Of a DNA stretch of 64,000 nucleotides, positions 1 through 12,002 are shown one piece after another. Source of the stretch: Trogon surrucura (taxonomy: Eukaryota; Chordata; Aves; Trogoniformes; Trogonidae). Made by a program: the position numbers and the translations under genes. Location of the stretch: NCBI GenBank assembly GCA_020746105.1, contig CM036629.1, positions 2,053,501 to 2,117,500 of the forward strand, written 5' to 3'. The notes beneath the pieces were generated by a model, which was not told where the DNA came from, ran no database searches, and saw only the letters and a list, made by a program, of their open reading frames with translations. How positions within the stretch are numbered: the stretch's first letter is position 1; each line of letters starts with the position of its first letter.

Positions 1-593
1 CCTCTTCCATCCTTCCTGCCACCCCATCAGGTCCTGGTAGCGGTACTCAGCACCCTGAGTCTCTCCTGAGGGTGGGGATTGGGTGAAGAACGGTGGGTTG
101 GAGGCTCAGAGGTGGATTGTGGGGCAACAGCTCCCCCAGAGGGTTTACACATCCTTCGTCCACGAGCAGGATCTGGTAGGAGGACGACCACCTCTGCTGA
201 CCGCCTGCATGTCATTAGACCTCTGAGAGCACCTCTAGCAGGTCATTTAATTTCCCTCCCTCTCTTATTTTAGAGCCCCTCTGGCAAAGCCTTTGACAGC
301 TTCACAACCTGCGGGAGGGAGGGCAGAGCTGCCGCCCCGAATTCCCAGCAGGGGCAGAGGAGAAAACACGGGCCAAACCAGAAAATGGGCTGGGATCCCT
401 TTCAATTTAAAAAGCCACTCTGCTAAAAACACGGGCTAATTTCCTTTGTGAAGGCCAAGTGCTGCTAGCAGCAATCAAACATATCGAGTTTGTTGTTTGC
501 AAGGCTCTGGCACGGGGGCGGCCACAGAGAACGCTGGGCAGTGATGGTGGTGGGATCTCTAGCCCATGGTATGCAAGTTGGGGTATGGCTCTC

Positions 594-606
594 CACACAC
601 ACACAC
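594..606. repeat. (CA)n microsatellite
   Basis: Thirteen bases of alternating C and A, followed by a short CCCAC tail. It is a short dinucleotide repeat of a kind common throughout vertebrate non-coding DNA. Confidence 0.8.
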
Positions 607-1529
607 CCACCAGTGGTCACCAGTGCCTTGACCCTGCCAACGGTCATCCCTCCCAACTCCAATTTGATCTTTGGCTGTTCTCTGCATTTTTGGGTTTCTT
701 TTCCACAAGCGTTGCGACACGGCGGGTAACATCACTGCCGCTTCGCAGGGTACCCGACGGGGAGCCTTTGTGGAGGCTCCTTGAGCAAATTTGCACCCGT
801 GAACACACACAGAGGGTTAACGCATGATGTCAACGGAGAAAGAAAAGGAAAAGGCACAATTTATGGATGCTTTACTCCTATAGGTGGTCATTTCCTAGGA
901 CATCCTTAAAGGACATCTGATGAGCAAACAGGGAACTCATCCGCTGCGAAGGGGATGGAGAGTAAGGTGAAAGAAGGGAGAAGCAGACCTTTGCAGGCCA
1001 GCAGCATCGGAGACTTCTTTTGAGGACAGGAACGGGTGGGAGCTTTGTATCCTCGCCTCTGCCACACTCCCTGGCCGAGCACAGCCCTTCACAACTTCAC
1101 TGCAGGCCGTGAGAGTCTTCACGTGCCCTCCCCACGGAGCTCTGTGTGCAGACACCACCCTCAGCAGCTTTGCTCCTACCACCTCTGCAGAGGACAGATG
1201 GGATGAGCCGTGGCTGTTTTGACCAATTCGGTCAACCTGAAGGTGACACCGTAAGGTGTTGTTCCACAGAAAAACATAGAGAACCTCCAGTGATCTGCCA
1301 TGTGGAGATGGACAGGGAAGGATTTACAGGCAAGGAGGGCAGAACAAATTAAGAAACCCATAACTAAGCACTGCCATGGCACAGTATGCATGCTCCGAGG
1401 TGTGCTGGAGAGCAGCCATCTCCTCCTCACCCACCACCTCTCACATCAGCGCCGGGTCCAGCTCCCACACATACGGGACACGTCCCACCCGCCTGCTCAA
1501 GGGGAACACAGATCTGAGGCTCCTGTACT

Positions 1530-1549
1530 AAAATAAAATAAAATAAAAT
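1530..1549. repeat. (AAAAT)4 microsatellite
   Basis: Four exact copies of the pentamer AAAAT in tandem. No transposon body is recognisable on either side, so it is probably an independent simple repeat. Confidence 0.85.
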
Positions 1550-4500
1550 GGCAGATGACTTGACTGATCCTGCCTATAATACAAATGACTTGCTAGAGAT
1601 CAGCAAGAGATTTTATTTCCTGAAAACACTCACGGCCATCCTAGGAAGGGTAATTCCCATTCGTCAACTTGAGTTTTTCCTGGCAATACCTTCCAATCTC
1701 TTGGCACCGGTTTGCAAGTTAAAGCAAACAGATGTGTACGTTTGCAAATCGAACCCCTGCACGCAAGTCAGGTGTGGAAGCTGATCAAAAGGCCCCCCCC
1801 AACAAATGTCAGGACGGCATTTTGACGACAAATCAAGTTTTGATTAATTCTTTTCAGTGATCCATCTCCCCAGAAGATATCAACCATTCATCAAAATTTT
1901 GGGAACAAACTTGTCTGGGTTTTGCTCTGTCACTTTTTGTTCTCTCCAGAAGAAAAACCCAAGATTTCCCTTGGGCAAAACCCTTTCTCTTTTAGCTCCA
2001 GCACTGTGTCATCTGCACATGCCACCGCTAAAACGCACTCGATGAAGTTAAAGGGATCATAACAAATATAACAGAAACAACAGCATAAAAAGCTGAGGGG
2101 GTCTGGGTTTTCTTTTAAATCGTTATCTTTTTCCTGAGCACTCCTATACTTGTTTTCTATTTCTATAACACATCCACCTTAAGAGCAAAGCTTGTGTATG
2201 AGACAACGCGTTTTTCCAGCGAGTGCCAGGTACCCCACGAGAACCTTCCACCTTCTCCCACCGAGCGCTGGCCCCGCGGCAGCGACCCCTCTAAACCCAG
2301 CCACAGCCTGATGGATGGGGTCAGGAGGACAGCTCTGGACCAGGTATCTACACCACGGCAGTAGAGCCCAGCATCAGCTGATTGACTACATCAACTACCT
2401 GGAACTCTCCAAGCTGGCAAGGATCACCATCGCTGTGCTCGGTCGGGCTCAGGATGAGGATTTCAGGCTCCCTTTGCAGAACCTCTGGTACAAGCCATGA
2501 GACTACACCAGGCGTGGATGTCTGGAGGTGGCACAGCGTCATCCATCCACACGTAGCCCTCCGTAAGGTCCTGGTCCCCCGACACCGCCCAGGACCTGAG
2601 GACACGCCACAGCACGTGCACAAACCTCTTCTCCTCGCCGGCTTTGCTATTTTCTCCTCCGTACAACCCAGCCAAACACAGCTCTCCGTGGCGGGGGAGG
2701 AGGGTGTTGTGTAAAGCCCGCAGCCCCGGGGGAGCCTCTGAATTCCCTACCAGCAGCCAAGTCCTTCGGACAAGCTTCTCCGCACGCAAAGCTGCCGGGA
2801 CAACCAAGGGCGTTTTTGTCAGCAGGATTTCCCTCCCTGTAATTTAAGGCATGCGGGAGCTCGGAGGGGCCACAGCCCTGCAGCAAAAGTCCCCTCGGAA
2901 CTCCCTAACAACCGGCCAACTTGTTAACACCCAGGTACGTCGGGGGCTACGCAAGCAGTCACGTATTCCAGTGCTACAAAACAGTTGCTAAACCACGGAC
3001 GGAAAATAAACAAACCAGAAGAGACAAGCAGAGAGTTTGGGACAGCTGGGGAGGGGAGGGTGAGCTGCTGCCAGCCCTGAGGTCTCCCATCCCCTGGGTC
3101 CCATCGGCAGGGTGAAACAGGAGCCAGACCCCAGGCCTGGGAGGAGCATCTTCTCGTGCTCCTGCTCCAATGAGTGATGCTTTCAAGTAAGAGCCAAGTA
3201 GGCTGCAAACCTGCCCGGGCAGCTGAAGAGCCCTCAGGCAGAGCTGTCACCATCAGCTACAGTTCGTCACCGCTTACGCCGTCCCTGGTTGGTGGCACAG
3301 ACTCGCAGGTTCAGCGGCAATTCTGTAGGAGATATCTAAATTTGTACACTGTTTTTCTTCAGTACATAGAAGGGACCACGTTCGGATCTGTGCCGTGCAA
3401 ACGTCGCCTTGTTGCAAAATCAGCAAGCTCAAAAAACGACTCCTTGATCCCACAGCTTGATGGCCTTCATCTCCGGGCTACGGAAAGCCGTTCAGGACTT
3501 CTAGAAATATTTGGGATTTAGATTTAGCTTTTAGATTGTGTATGTGTAAAATGCTAAGCCTGTATCCTCTACCCCAAAATAGCTAATAGCTGCTTTACGC
3601 AAGACGTTTTCTTCTCTTCAGTTAAAGAAGCCACTAAAAAGATTTTCAAAAATCTATTACGCTCGTGGTTTCACATCGCCTGATCTGTCAGTCAGCAAGG
3701 TGCTCAACACTTTGCACTTAATTTATCTTTCTACTTTATTTGGAACCATCAAGGGGAACCCAAAAGGCACAGAACTTGAATCTAAAAGGCAGTGAGATCA
3801 CTTTAGAAACACCACAACTAACAGCAATTTCCCTTCTCCCCAAGGTTCACATCCTCTACAGATCCACCTCGTGGAGGCTTCAGAGCCAGAGGAGCAGCAG
3901 TGAAAAAATGGAAGAGCAAGACAGGTCTATATTTCAAACATATTTATCTACCATTGAACAAATCCGGATGCCTGTGAGAATATAGGCATTTTTGCCTGAA
4001 CAGGAACTTTAGGATTTGGCTAAAGTTCCTTTTTTGAGAATACCAGAGGAACTGAGTCTTTAGGAAAGCTGAGCAGTTTCCTCCTTAAATCAGTTATCGC
4101 TGCAATCCAGAAACAGCTGAGACATGCAAGTCCAGTCACAACTGACATCCTAATGCCTCGACACTCAATTAAAAAAAAAAGAAGTCAGCTCAGTTTTACG
4201 AGGCCAGGTAATAGAAATAGTTTACTCAAAAGAAAAACAAACAAAATCTCCTGAACAGCTACAAGCCTGTATAGGCAACGTCATACATCCCAACACTAGA
4301 AAGGAAGGTAAAGGCTGGAAAAATGAATCTAGAAGACCCAGAGACCAAATGCATGTTAGGATAAACCTATGCCTTGCTGATAGGGGAGGAATGCACTCAT
4401 ATTTTTATAGGCATTGTCTGAAGTGGAATCAAAGGAACCTACAGAGAGATAATATTCCTTCCCTTTACTATTATTTAGAGCTGCATTGCTGCAGCCTTAT

Positions 4501-7500
4501 TCTCCGCAACAGACACTCAGCAGAGTTGACATAAGGCTCATCTTGACTTCAGCTAACACATGAGCAGTCGGAGTCCTGTGGGGCTCAGTTGAGCCTCCCA
4601 GAAGCCAGGACAGCAAGTCTGAGAGCCCAGTTTCTTAATCTTTCCTTTACAACCCAACTCTGTTACCAGTAGCACAAAAAAATCCTACAGTCCTTCTTGA
4701 GAGGAGCTGGTGGTGTCCCTGCTCCTGTCACAACAGCCTCTGCTCAGTGCCTGTCCTTTTCAGAGCATCCTCACCAGACGCTCCTCTTCCTCCCAAGTGG
4801 GAAAGTCTTTTTGAATCCTCCAGCTCAAAACCTCAGGGCTGATTCTCAGCATTTGCCTAACTTTGCGATGGGGCTCCTTAAAGCGTTTCAAGGGCTGTGT
4901 GCTCTGTTCCCCCCTGCCACCACGCACAACGTGGCACCTGGGTCAGCTCGTACTGCAGGACCGCGGGGAAACCACGTGTGCCAGGCTGCACTCGGAACCC
5001 ACGCAGATGCAGATCACCTCCTCACATCCCAAAATTTCGCTTTGCCTGGCCTTAATAGCAAAGTACCAGAAGCAGGAACACCAGGACTTGCACTTTCCAA
5101 CCCGGGCCAGATCCATCCCATGAGGACTTTTGTAAGAGTTTGGCATAAGCAGTCTAAAATGTCGCAAGAAGCTACGGAAAAGGTGATGACTTTGCCAGGA
5201 GAAGAAGTATGTCCTGGCTACAGCTGTCTAGCCAGCATCTCCCTCTCCCAGGCCTTACTGCCTCGCCCTACGTACTTCAAATTCCTTTAAAGGTCTTGGT
5301 GACTTGAGGTTTTCTGGCTACGGTTTTCCGAGATGCTGGGAATCTCCATCACCACCAAGTCAGGAAGAACCACAAATAGGTCACATCTTAAAAACCTCAA
5401 CCAGGCTTGCTTTAGCATTCCTCCAGCATGAACACGCATTATCCTCAGACAGAATCCACAGGACAGAGAGGCGTCGAGGAAAAACAGGCACAGACAACAA
5501 GTACCAGGACTTGCAGCGAACAGGGTCACACCGTGGAGTCACCAGCAGATTCAGGAATTGCCTTTCCCACGTCCCTTTGCTGGGTGACCCCTCGCGCTCT
5601 TTGCCAGCGAGCAACAAAGGATGCGTGCAAAGGAAGGAGATCTGAAGAACGCAGCACCGGCTTGTTTGTGTTTCTGCTCGGCTGCAGCTGGATGTTGCTC
5701 AGAGGCAGAGATGATGGGGACTTGATTTATTTACTGCACGACGTACGCAATTCAAAAATGTGGCACCGAACGCGGAGTTCTGCAGGGTCTGCTTAAAGGT
5801 GAGCGTAAATCAAAAAGCACGGCGCAAAACACAAGATCCACGCGAGCTCTTGCTGCGGGCTGCCTCCTCCTGTCACCTTTCCATCTGCCCCGAGGCCATC
5901 AAGAGCTGGGGCTGTCCCACTTTTGCAAACTATTCCTGCCTCGAGCTGCTGCTGGGACTCAGCCCCACACGTCCCACCCCCAGTGCTGGTGGACTCCACC
6001 TCCTGCAGCCCCATCTTCCCACAACGCTGTGTATGAAACTCATCCCTCACAGCAACAGCAAATATCAAGGAAAAAGGTGACCAATGTATTCTCTTTTTTT
6101 TCTTACCCCTCCTCCTAAGGATAATTTCCCACGTTGGCTTTTGGCTCCTGCGCACGGTGCCGGGGCGGTGGATTCTGTTCAGGCTCACCCCGCCCATGTG
6201 TGTTAGACCAGGGGAAGGAAAAGGTACTTCAGAGGCTTTACTGCTGATGTCTCCTTATACTTTACATCAACAATCTGACTATTTTTAATAACTGTCATCT
6301 CACCTATGTAAAATATGTATTAAAATTAAAACCCACAAAGCTGGGGTCTGGCACTGCAGGTTAAGTAAACACCGCTTCAATTTGCCATTGATCCCATAGC
6401 AAGTGCTCCAACTGCTCACATCATTCAGCCAACCCACTTTTCATTAAAAAAAAAAGAGAGAACCTACAGCAGAATAATACAATTCATGCTCAGAATACGC
6501 GGCTACATCATGAGTTCACACAAAATTGCACGTCCCTCCCGACCAATCTGTGCCGCAGAGTTACAAGCAACTCAGACACAGCATCTAACCTGCTGCAGGA
6601 GGTCCTCTCCACCTGGAGAGGGGTCTCCTGGTTCTGGGTATCTGCCAGCGTTTTGCCAAAAAATACAAGCAACCCAGAGCCCAAAACTAAGTTTGTCCTA
6701 GTTGGTCAGCAGGTAGGATTCTACAAAACAACCACGCGACTCTATCGGGGTCTTGAAGGAGGTGAAGGATGTGCTAGAAGATACCGTCATCTGGGGCCAG
6801 GGTTACAGCAGGATTACTTGGAAAGGGCAGGAGGAAGCTTGTAAGATCAAGTGCAATACACACACATGAGCAGGAGCCTTTCCAAGGGAAAACGTTACTT
6901 CCAACTTCTTACCTATGACAGATGGGAGAGTCCCTCTCCTCCTGCCAAGGATGAAATTCAAGACTAATTGTGGATTAAGCTACAGGAGGAAATTCTTTGT
7001 CCCTTACAACGTTTAAACCTGCGTGAACCTTCAAGTGGTTCCACGACAGCATAAACACAAGCCCCGTCCATCATTTCCTTTCAGAGAGAGCCTAAAGCAG
7101 CAAGTCAAGTCTTGCTCTCCATAAACGTGCTGGAAACACAATAATTATTACTAAATTCCATCAGACACTACAAACTTGAAAGCCTTGTCTGGGGGAGGGG
7201 GTGATGTCTGACATAGGGATGACTGATTTCCAGTAGAGTTAGGAATGCGATACTTGCTTAATAGAAATAAAACACGTGTATTGAAGTCTTCCTCCTCGCC
7301 AGGAGACTGCAACGCACACGGTTCTGCCTCGGTGTGATGACTCTGGTGACAACGAGCTACCGAAGAGAGGCTCCTTGGTGGTAAGGTAATAAGTAGGTCC
7401 TGACTGCACTGCTCACAGCTAAGTACACACCACCTCAGCGTGAGAGATGAGCCCTGGCAATTGCACACCTCCAAAAAAAAGAAAAGAAAAAAAAAAAAGC

Positions 7501-8109
7501 ACACAAAAATACACCATCCGTAGTGACGCTAACACGCCAAAGGACTTTGCTTTGGGTCACTCCTGTGTTTGACTGTGCTGAAAAACATCCGTGTGTGCAT
7601 GCAGGGAGGAAGGTTTTAATATCTGCTTGGATATCCTCAGGCAGAGATCAGTGGAAAAGCTCCACGGAGAGCAAAGATAATGTTGAGGGAGGAGTGCCAA
7701 GGTATGCCCAAGAAGGGGGTGCTGGGGGATCATGATCCCGACCGTTCTCAGCACCGCGGCACTCGGCTTGTTCCACATCTTCTGCTACGTGTTGTTCTTA
7801 TCTCGCTCCTTCTTGGCCGGTCCTCCCCGGCAGCAGCGCCGAAAGCACAAATCCCTCTCCGAGGACGAAGCTGGTGAAGTTCCATAACTGAACATGACAC
7901 CAGGACTCCCACGCGCTCTCCGGAGGCCAGTCGAGCCCAGCCCTTCCAGTCCGGCCACTTCCATGCGCCGCTTCCACGAGTCTAAGGTTTCTAAGAACTG
8001 GCCCCAGATGCTTGGAAGCTCAGGAAGCAGCTAAAACAGCTCGCGTGGCCTTTAGCCTGGAAGGGCCGAGAAGGACAAGGAGAAACCAAGCTGGGGTCAT
8101 TCACAACTG

Positions 8110-8335
8110 AGCCCACGAGCCTCCCACTCCAGCCGAGCTTGGGGAACGCAGCTGCGGGGAAGGAACACGGGGGTGAACGCCCCTTCGCTGCTCGGCAGCG
8201 GAGCTCTGGGAAGGGAGGCACAAACGCGGAAAGCTCGGTGGCGCGGGCGCCGAAAGCCAACTCCCGCGGCCAGAGGTTAGAGCCAGGGACAAAGTCGCTA
8301 AGATCCTCTTTCCTACCGGGCCGTGGGTCTGCTGT
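8110..8335. other. CpG-rich patch
   Basis: CpG dinucleotides are much denser than in the flanks, with clusters such as GCGCGGGCGCCG near 8240. The patch is too short and irregular to call a promoter island with confidence, and no TATA box, first exon or splice donor is evident. It may be an unmethylated regulatory patch or simply GC-rich DNA. Confidence 0.3.
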
Positions 8336-8400
8336 GCATCCTTGGTCAAAGGGCTCTGTCTCATCTGAGAAACGGAGATAACGGAGACAAAAGATACTGT
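8336..8400 (+). repeat. Probable MIR/CORE-SINE relic
   Basis: The stretch around 8334-8385 resembles the 3' half of the ancient MIR SINE in sense orientation. It has a CCTTGG-CAA block, then CTCTG, then TCTCATCTGAGAAACGGAGATAA in place of the family's CCTCATCTGTAAAATGGGGATAA. About four fifths of the aligned core positions agree, with a deletion between the first two blocks. MIR-type CORE-SINEs predate the amniote radiation, so a worn copy in a bird is plausible. This is an alignment from memory by eye. Confidence 0.3.
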
Positions 8401-9901
8401 CATGCACGTAAAGAACTGATTATCAGCTCAGTTCACAAGTCGGCAGGAAGAAATACAGGTTCCACCTTGGCAGGGCAGAGGGGAGCCTGCTCTGTGTATT
8501 TTTTGGGGGGTCTGAAATATGTAATTAATATTGTACATCCAATCTGAGGCTTTCCTGACGTTTGGAGCCCAGCCACAGGCTCCTTGTTGTGTACATGAGG
8601 TTCTCCACCGCTGCTCTCCACGGCTCAGCAGACTGAGCTGCCTGTCCCCACAGCATGTTATCCTCTGCGGAAAGAGATTCACCTGGTAGTAAATTGCTAC
8701 CTAAAAATGCAGTCGTGTCTGCAGGTCTGGTTGTCGAGACTCTAAACCGAGGCTGTTGCAAAGGCTTCTGGAGAGATGGTTTTATTCTCTTAACAGGCAC
8801 CAGAAAAACCGATCGGGTGAAGAGATCTGAGAGACAAACACCTCTCGGGTATCCTAAGCTGCGGCACGTTCGTCATCGTAGACAAATGTACCGAGGCTAA
8901 AGGCACTGTGAGAGCCACAGGGAGCTTTGCGGAAGACCTGAACATCTCCAGAGCAGGAGCTCTACAAGAGAGTAGAAGGTAGAGACAGATAAATTACATA
9001 ACCCAGAAGTTTTTCTGGGTTCTCTTCCAGGAACAAGACTAGGGATACATATGCGATTTTATTTTTTTTCCCCAAAAATTAATATATCTAGACTTTAATT
9101 AAACAAATCCCAAGTTATCGCAGCATTTCAGCTACCGTCTCTCTTGGAAAGCGCAGCGATCGTACTTTCTCACTTTCCTCCACTGGCCCAGCAGCAGGTT
9201 GCTGTTAGTTTGTCCTGGGCTACATCAGCGGAGGCTAAAAATAATTATCCTTAAAAGAAATCCAAACACTGCAATCTCCTCCTTCACTCACTACCTAATT
9301 AATAGTTTCCAGGTCACCCTGGCTTTCTGAGAACATCTGTTTGTTTTCACTACATTCAGGGAAAGTCAAAGCTGGCCTGAAAGGGGAATACGAAAGCGCA
9401 TTTAATGTTTGCACAGTCTCCCTTCTACAGACGTATCCGGATGCTGGGGCCTTGGAGGTAAAAAAAAAAAGAAAAAAAAGCCATTCCACAAAGGCAGATT
9501 CATGACTACAGACCTACAGCGTTCAGAGTTCGGAGGCACCTATAGATCTCTGCATCACCAGGAACACGGACGGTACCCGCAGGGAGTATTTTCACCAAAA
9601 AAAAGTAGAAATAAATGCAGCGACGCAAAAAGACGCCAATGAGTTACCTTAAAGCCTTTGGGGGCATCGTTGTGCTCAGGCACATTTTTAGCACTAGGTT
9701 TTTACACAGGGGTGAGACTTGAGTCAGGATGTGCACACACACACCAAAGGTCCTTTCTTTTTAAGTGAGGTTTGCACATATCCAGTCCTCACGTTTAGGG
9801 CAGGACGGGGCACGTTCATCTTGCTTTGGATGGACTCAACAAGAGGCAGATCATCTGCTGGGGCTCCAAGTTCGTCGACGCTGGCTGGTGGCATCGCTCC
9901 T

Positions 9902-10185
9902 ATAGAACCGTTTATGCTGGAAAAGACTTTTAAGACCATTGAGTCCAACCATTAACTCAACACTGCCTGGTCCACCCCTAAACCAGGCCCCTGAGCACCT
10001 CATCTACACAGTTTTTAAATCCCTCCAGTTATGGTGATTCCACCACTTCCCTGGGCAGTCTGTTCCAGGGCTGGACAACTCCTCTGGTGAAGATGTTTTT
10101 CCTAATATCCAATCTAAACCTCCCCTGGCACAACTTGAGACCGGTTCCTATCGCTTGTTACTTGGGAGAAGAGACCAAAACAGAG
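9902..10185 (-). mobile_element. CR1 LINE 3' fragment
   Basis: Read on the minus strand, this is the last ~280 bp of a CR1 LINE. The plus strand shows the complement of the conserved 3' region: a worn terminal repeat (TAGAACCG), then TGGAAAAGAC, a block ending in GAGTCCAACCATTAACTCA, the CCACTTCCCTGGGCAG segment, and CCTAATATCCAATCTAAACC. It ends near CTTGGGAGAAGAGACCAA by 5' truncation. It belongs to an older subfamily than the 16.5/36.6/39.3 kb copies: the subfamily diagnostic sequence differs and the terminal repeat is degraded. No reading frame survives. Confidence 0.9.
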
Positions 10186-11960
10186 ATACAGCTCCCAAGG
10201 GGAGCTTCTAAATGAAGAGCAACGGGTAATAAAATGAGTGGTGGCAGGGAAAGAGCTGGAAGATGGAGGAGATAGGAGCGTTCTGGCTTTCTCTACATCC
10301 AGGAACAGAACCCAGCACCAGGAGTTCCCTTGGAGTCTGTCAGCACCTTCAGCCCAGTCATCACTTCACAGCACAGCCCTGATGCAACTCCCAAGCCGCA
10401 GCACAAACAACGTGGGGCTCCGATCCCAGCTCGTCCTCGACCGCGGCCAAGGATGTGCATTCCTGCACACTGGCTGGGCTGGGAGGCGCTGACAGAAATG
10501 AAGCAATCACTCACTCTTCATTGTCAGAGCACAGTTCCACCCAAGAACACCAAGTCCTTGGGTGACAGGCACCGGAGGGGTCTTCGGCAGCTTCTCGGCT
10601 GCGCAAGCGCTCGCAGCAAACAGCAGCAACAAGGCTCTGCGCGTCCCGCTGCACCTTGCACCCACGTGCTCCAGGAAGGATGGCTTTGCCATGTTTCCTC
10701 TGCCAGCACTACAGCTCCATCAGTTACCGGCACCCCCTTGGGCTATGTCGCTCCCTCCCTCCCCACAAAAACATCTTCTAGCAATGAGAGTAAATACACG
10801 AAACCAAGAGGCAAAGCCAACCGTGCAGCTTCGCCGTTGATGTCAGTCGACACAAGGGCCACCCCATCTTCCCCGTCCCGCAGCTCCCCCCACACTGGAA
10901 CAGTGGGGGAGTTCCAGTCTAAGCTTGAGGTTGCAAGAACAATCCTCCTTATATCCTGGGATATTGCGAGGGGTGGGTGCATCTCTGCAGTAATTAGCGG
11001 GCGACCCGCCCCAGGGCTGAACGTTAGTTTTAATGTCATTCCCTTTTTACTTTATTAAGTAAACAGCACAACCGAGACTCGTATTTTATCTCTTTTAACC
11101 TCAGTTTTATGTTTTAACATCACCCCCTCGACACCCCAGTGCCTGGCTCCGATTTTCCTGCCCTGCTGCTCAAGACATGGGAAAAACAAGCGCGGCATCA
11201 CACAGAGCGGTGTCGCTGGTATTTGCTCCGTTTCCAGAGAAGCTAGACTTAAAAGCCAAACCCGACGTGCCGTTCTGTTTACCATGGGCAGATGGAATAA
11301 CCCGCGGCGCCTGGAGCTGCCCAGGCTGTGAGGACAGCCCGCGCCGTGGATGCTTCTACGATGGATGCTGTGAACTGCGCCACAAACTTGGACACCGGTT
11401 AGCTACGAGGCCGTTTAGTTGGCTGCATGCATTTTCCACAGGTTTTTTTCTCAAGTATTGGATAGTAACGTTAACCTAGTGACCCACCAAACTCGTGAAA
11501 ACTTTTGGTGAGACCACAGCTGAGCCTTCTGCTTCCCATTTCAGACCGGTGGGAATCAGTGTCACGGCGCAGGAGCCCTCGCAGCCTCACCGTGCCGCCC
11601 AAACCGCAGCAGGGATCCTCTTTGACCACCAGAGCTTGGAAAATAAGGAAATCTTGGGGAGGCACTCAGCTTAAACCATCATCCTACGGCGCAACGAGCT
11701 GTTGTATGGTTCACAAAAACAGGTCCCAACTTTCGCAAGCTTGCTGCTGGCTTGCAGCACAGTTTCACCGAGATCTGAATCCGCCCTTCTTGAGTTTTAA
11801 GAGCATCTAACCTGTGTGCACTCAAGTCAAGAGCCAAGTGACCATGGACCTCAATTAGCAAAGGGCGGGTCTTGTCCGGAGGCAACTGCTCTTGAGAAAG
11901 AGGCACAAGGGAATCAGCATCTGGCAAGTGGCACTTCCCAAGATCAGAGCATTAATCAAA

Positions 11961-12002
11961 TACTAATTCATTCTCCTGATGAGAAACTACGGCTGAGAAA
12001 GC
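11961..12002 (-). repeat. Possible MIR/CORE-SINE relic
   Basis: The plus strand reads CATTCTCCTGATGAGAAACT followed by ACGGCTGAGAAAG. This closely follows the reverse complement of the MIR core (CATTTTACAGATGAGGAAAC, then TGAGGCTCAGAGAG), with one missing G and a handful of substitutions. The flanks do not extend the match clearly. The family assignment is from memory and needs a profile search. Confidence 0.3.

Larger units (their letters stand above)
1..9901. other. Non-coding block, no recognised gene
   Basis: I recognise no gene here. Open frames are short, overlap on both strands and mostly begin at non-ATG codons. The longest (4697-5290, + strand, 197 codons, TTG start) shows no domain. 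Contents I can name are a (CA)n run at 594-606, an (AAAAT)4 run at 1530-1549, an 8-base C run at 1793-1800, a CpG-rich patch around 8110-8335 and a probable MIR relic at 8336-8400. A 51-codon ATG frame at 7732-7887 is discussed as a finding. The rest shows nothing I can support. Confidence 0.6.

Noticed and set aside
2463..2807. 115-codon minus-strand frame preceded by an acceptor-like TTGTCCCGGCAG
   Set aside because: The translated sequence looks protein-like in places but matches no family I know. Overlapping frames are also open, and no donor or neighbouring exon was found.
10330..11058. Longest open frame in the window, 242 codons, + strand
   Set aside because: It starts at TTG and is Ser/Pro/Arg-rich, with no domain and no splice or promoter context. 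A frame of this length is plausible by chance in six frames of 64 kb with locally GC-rich sequence.
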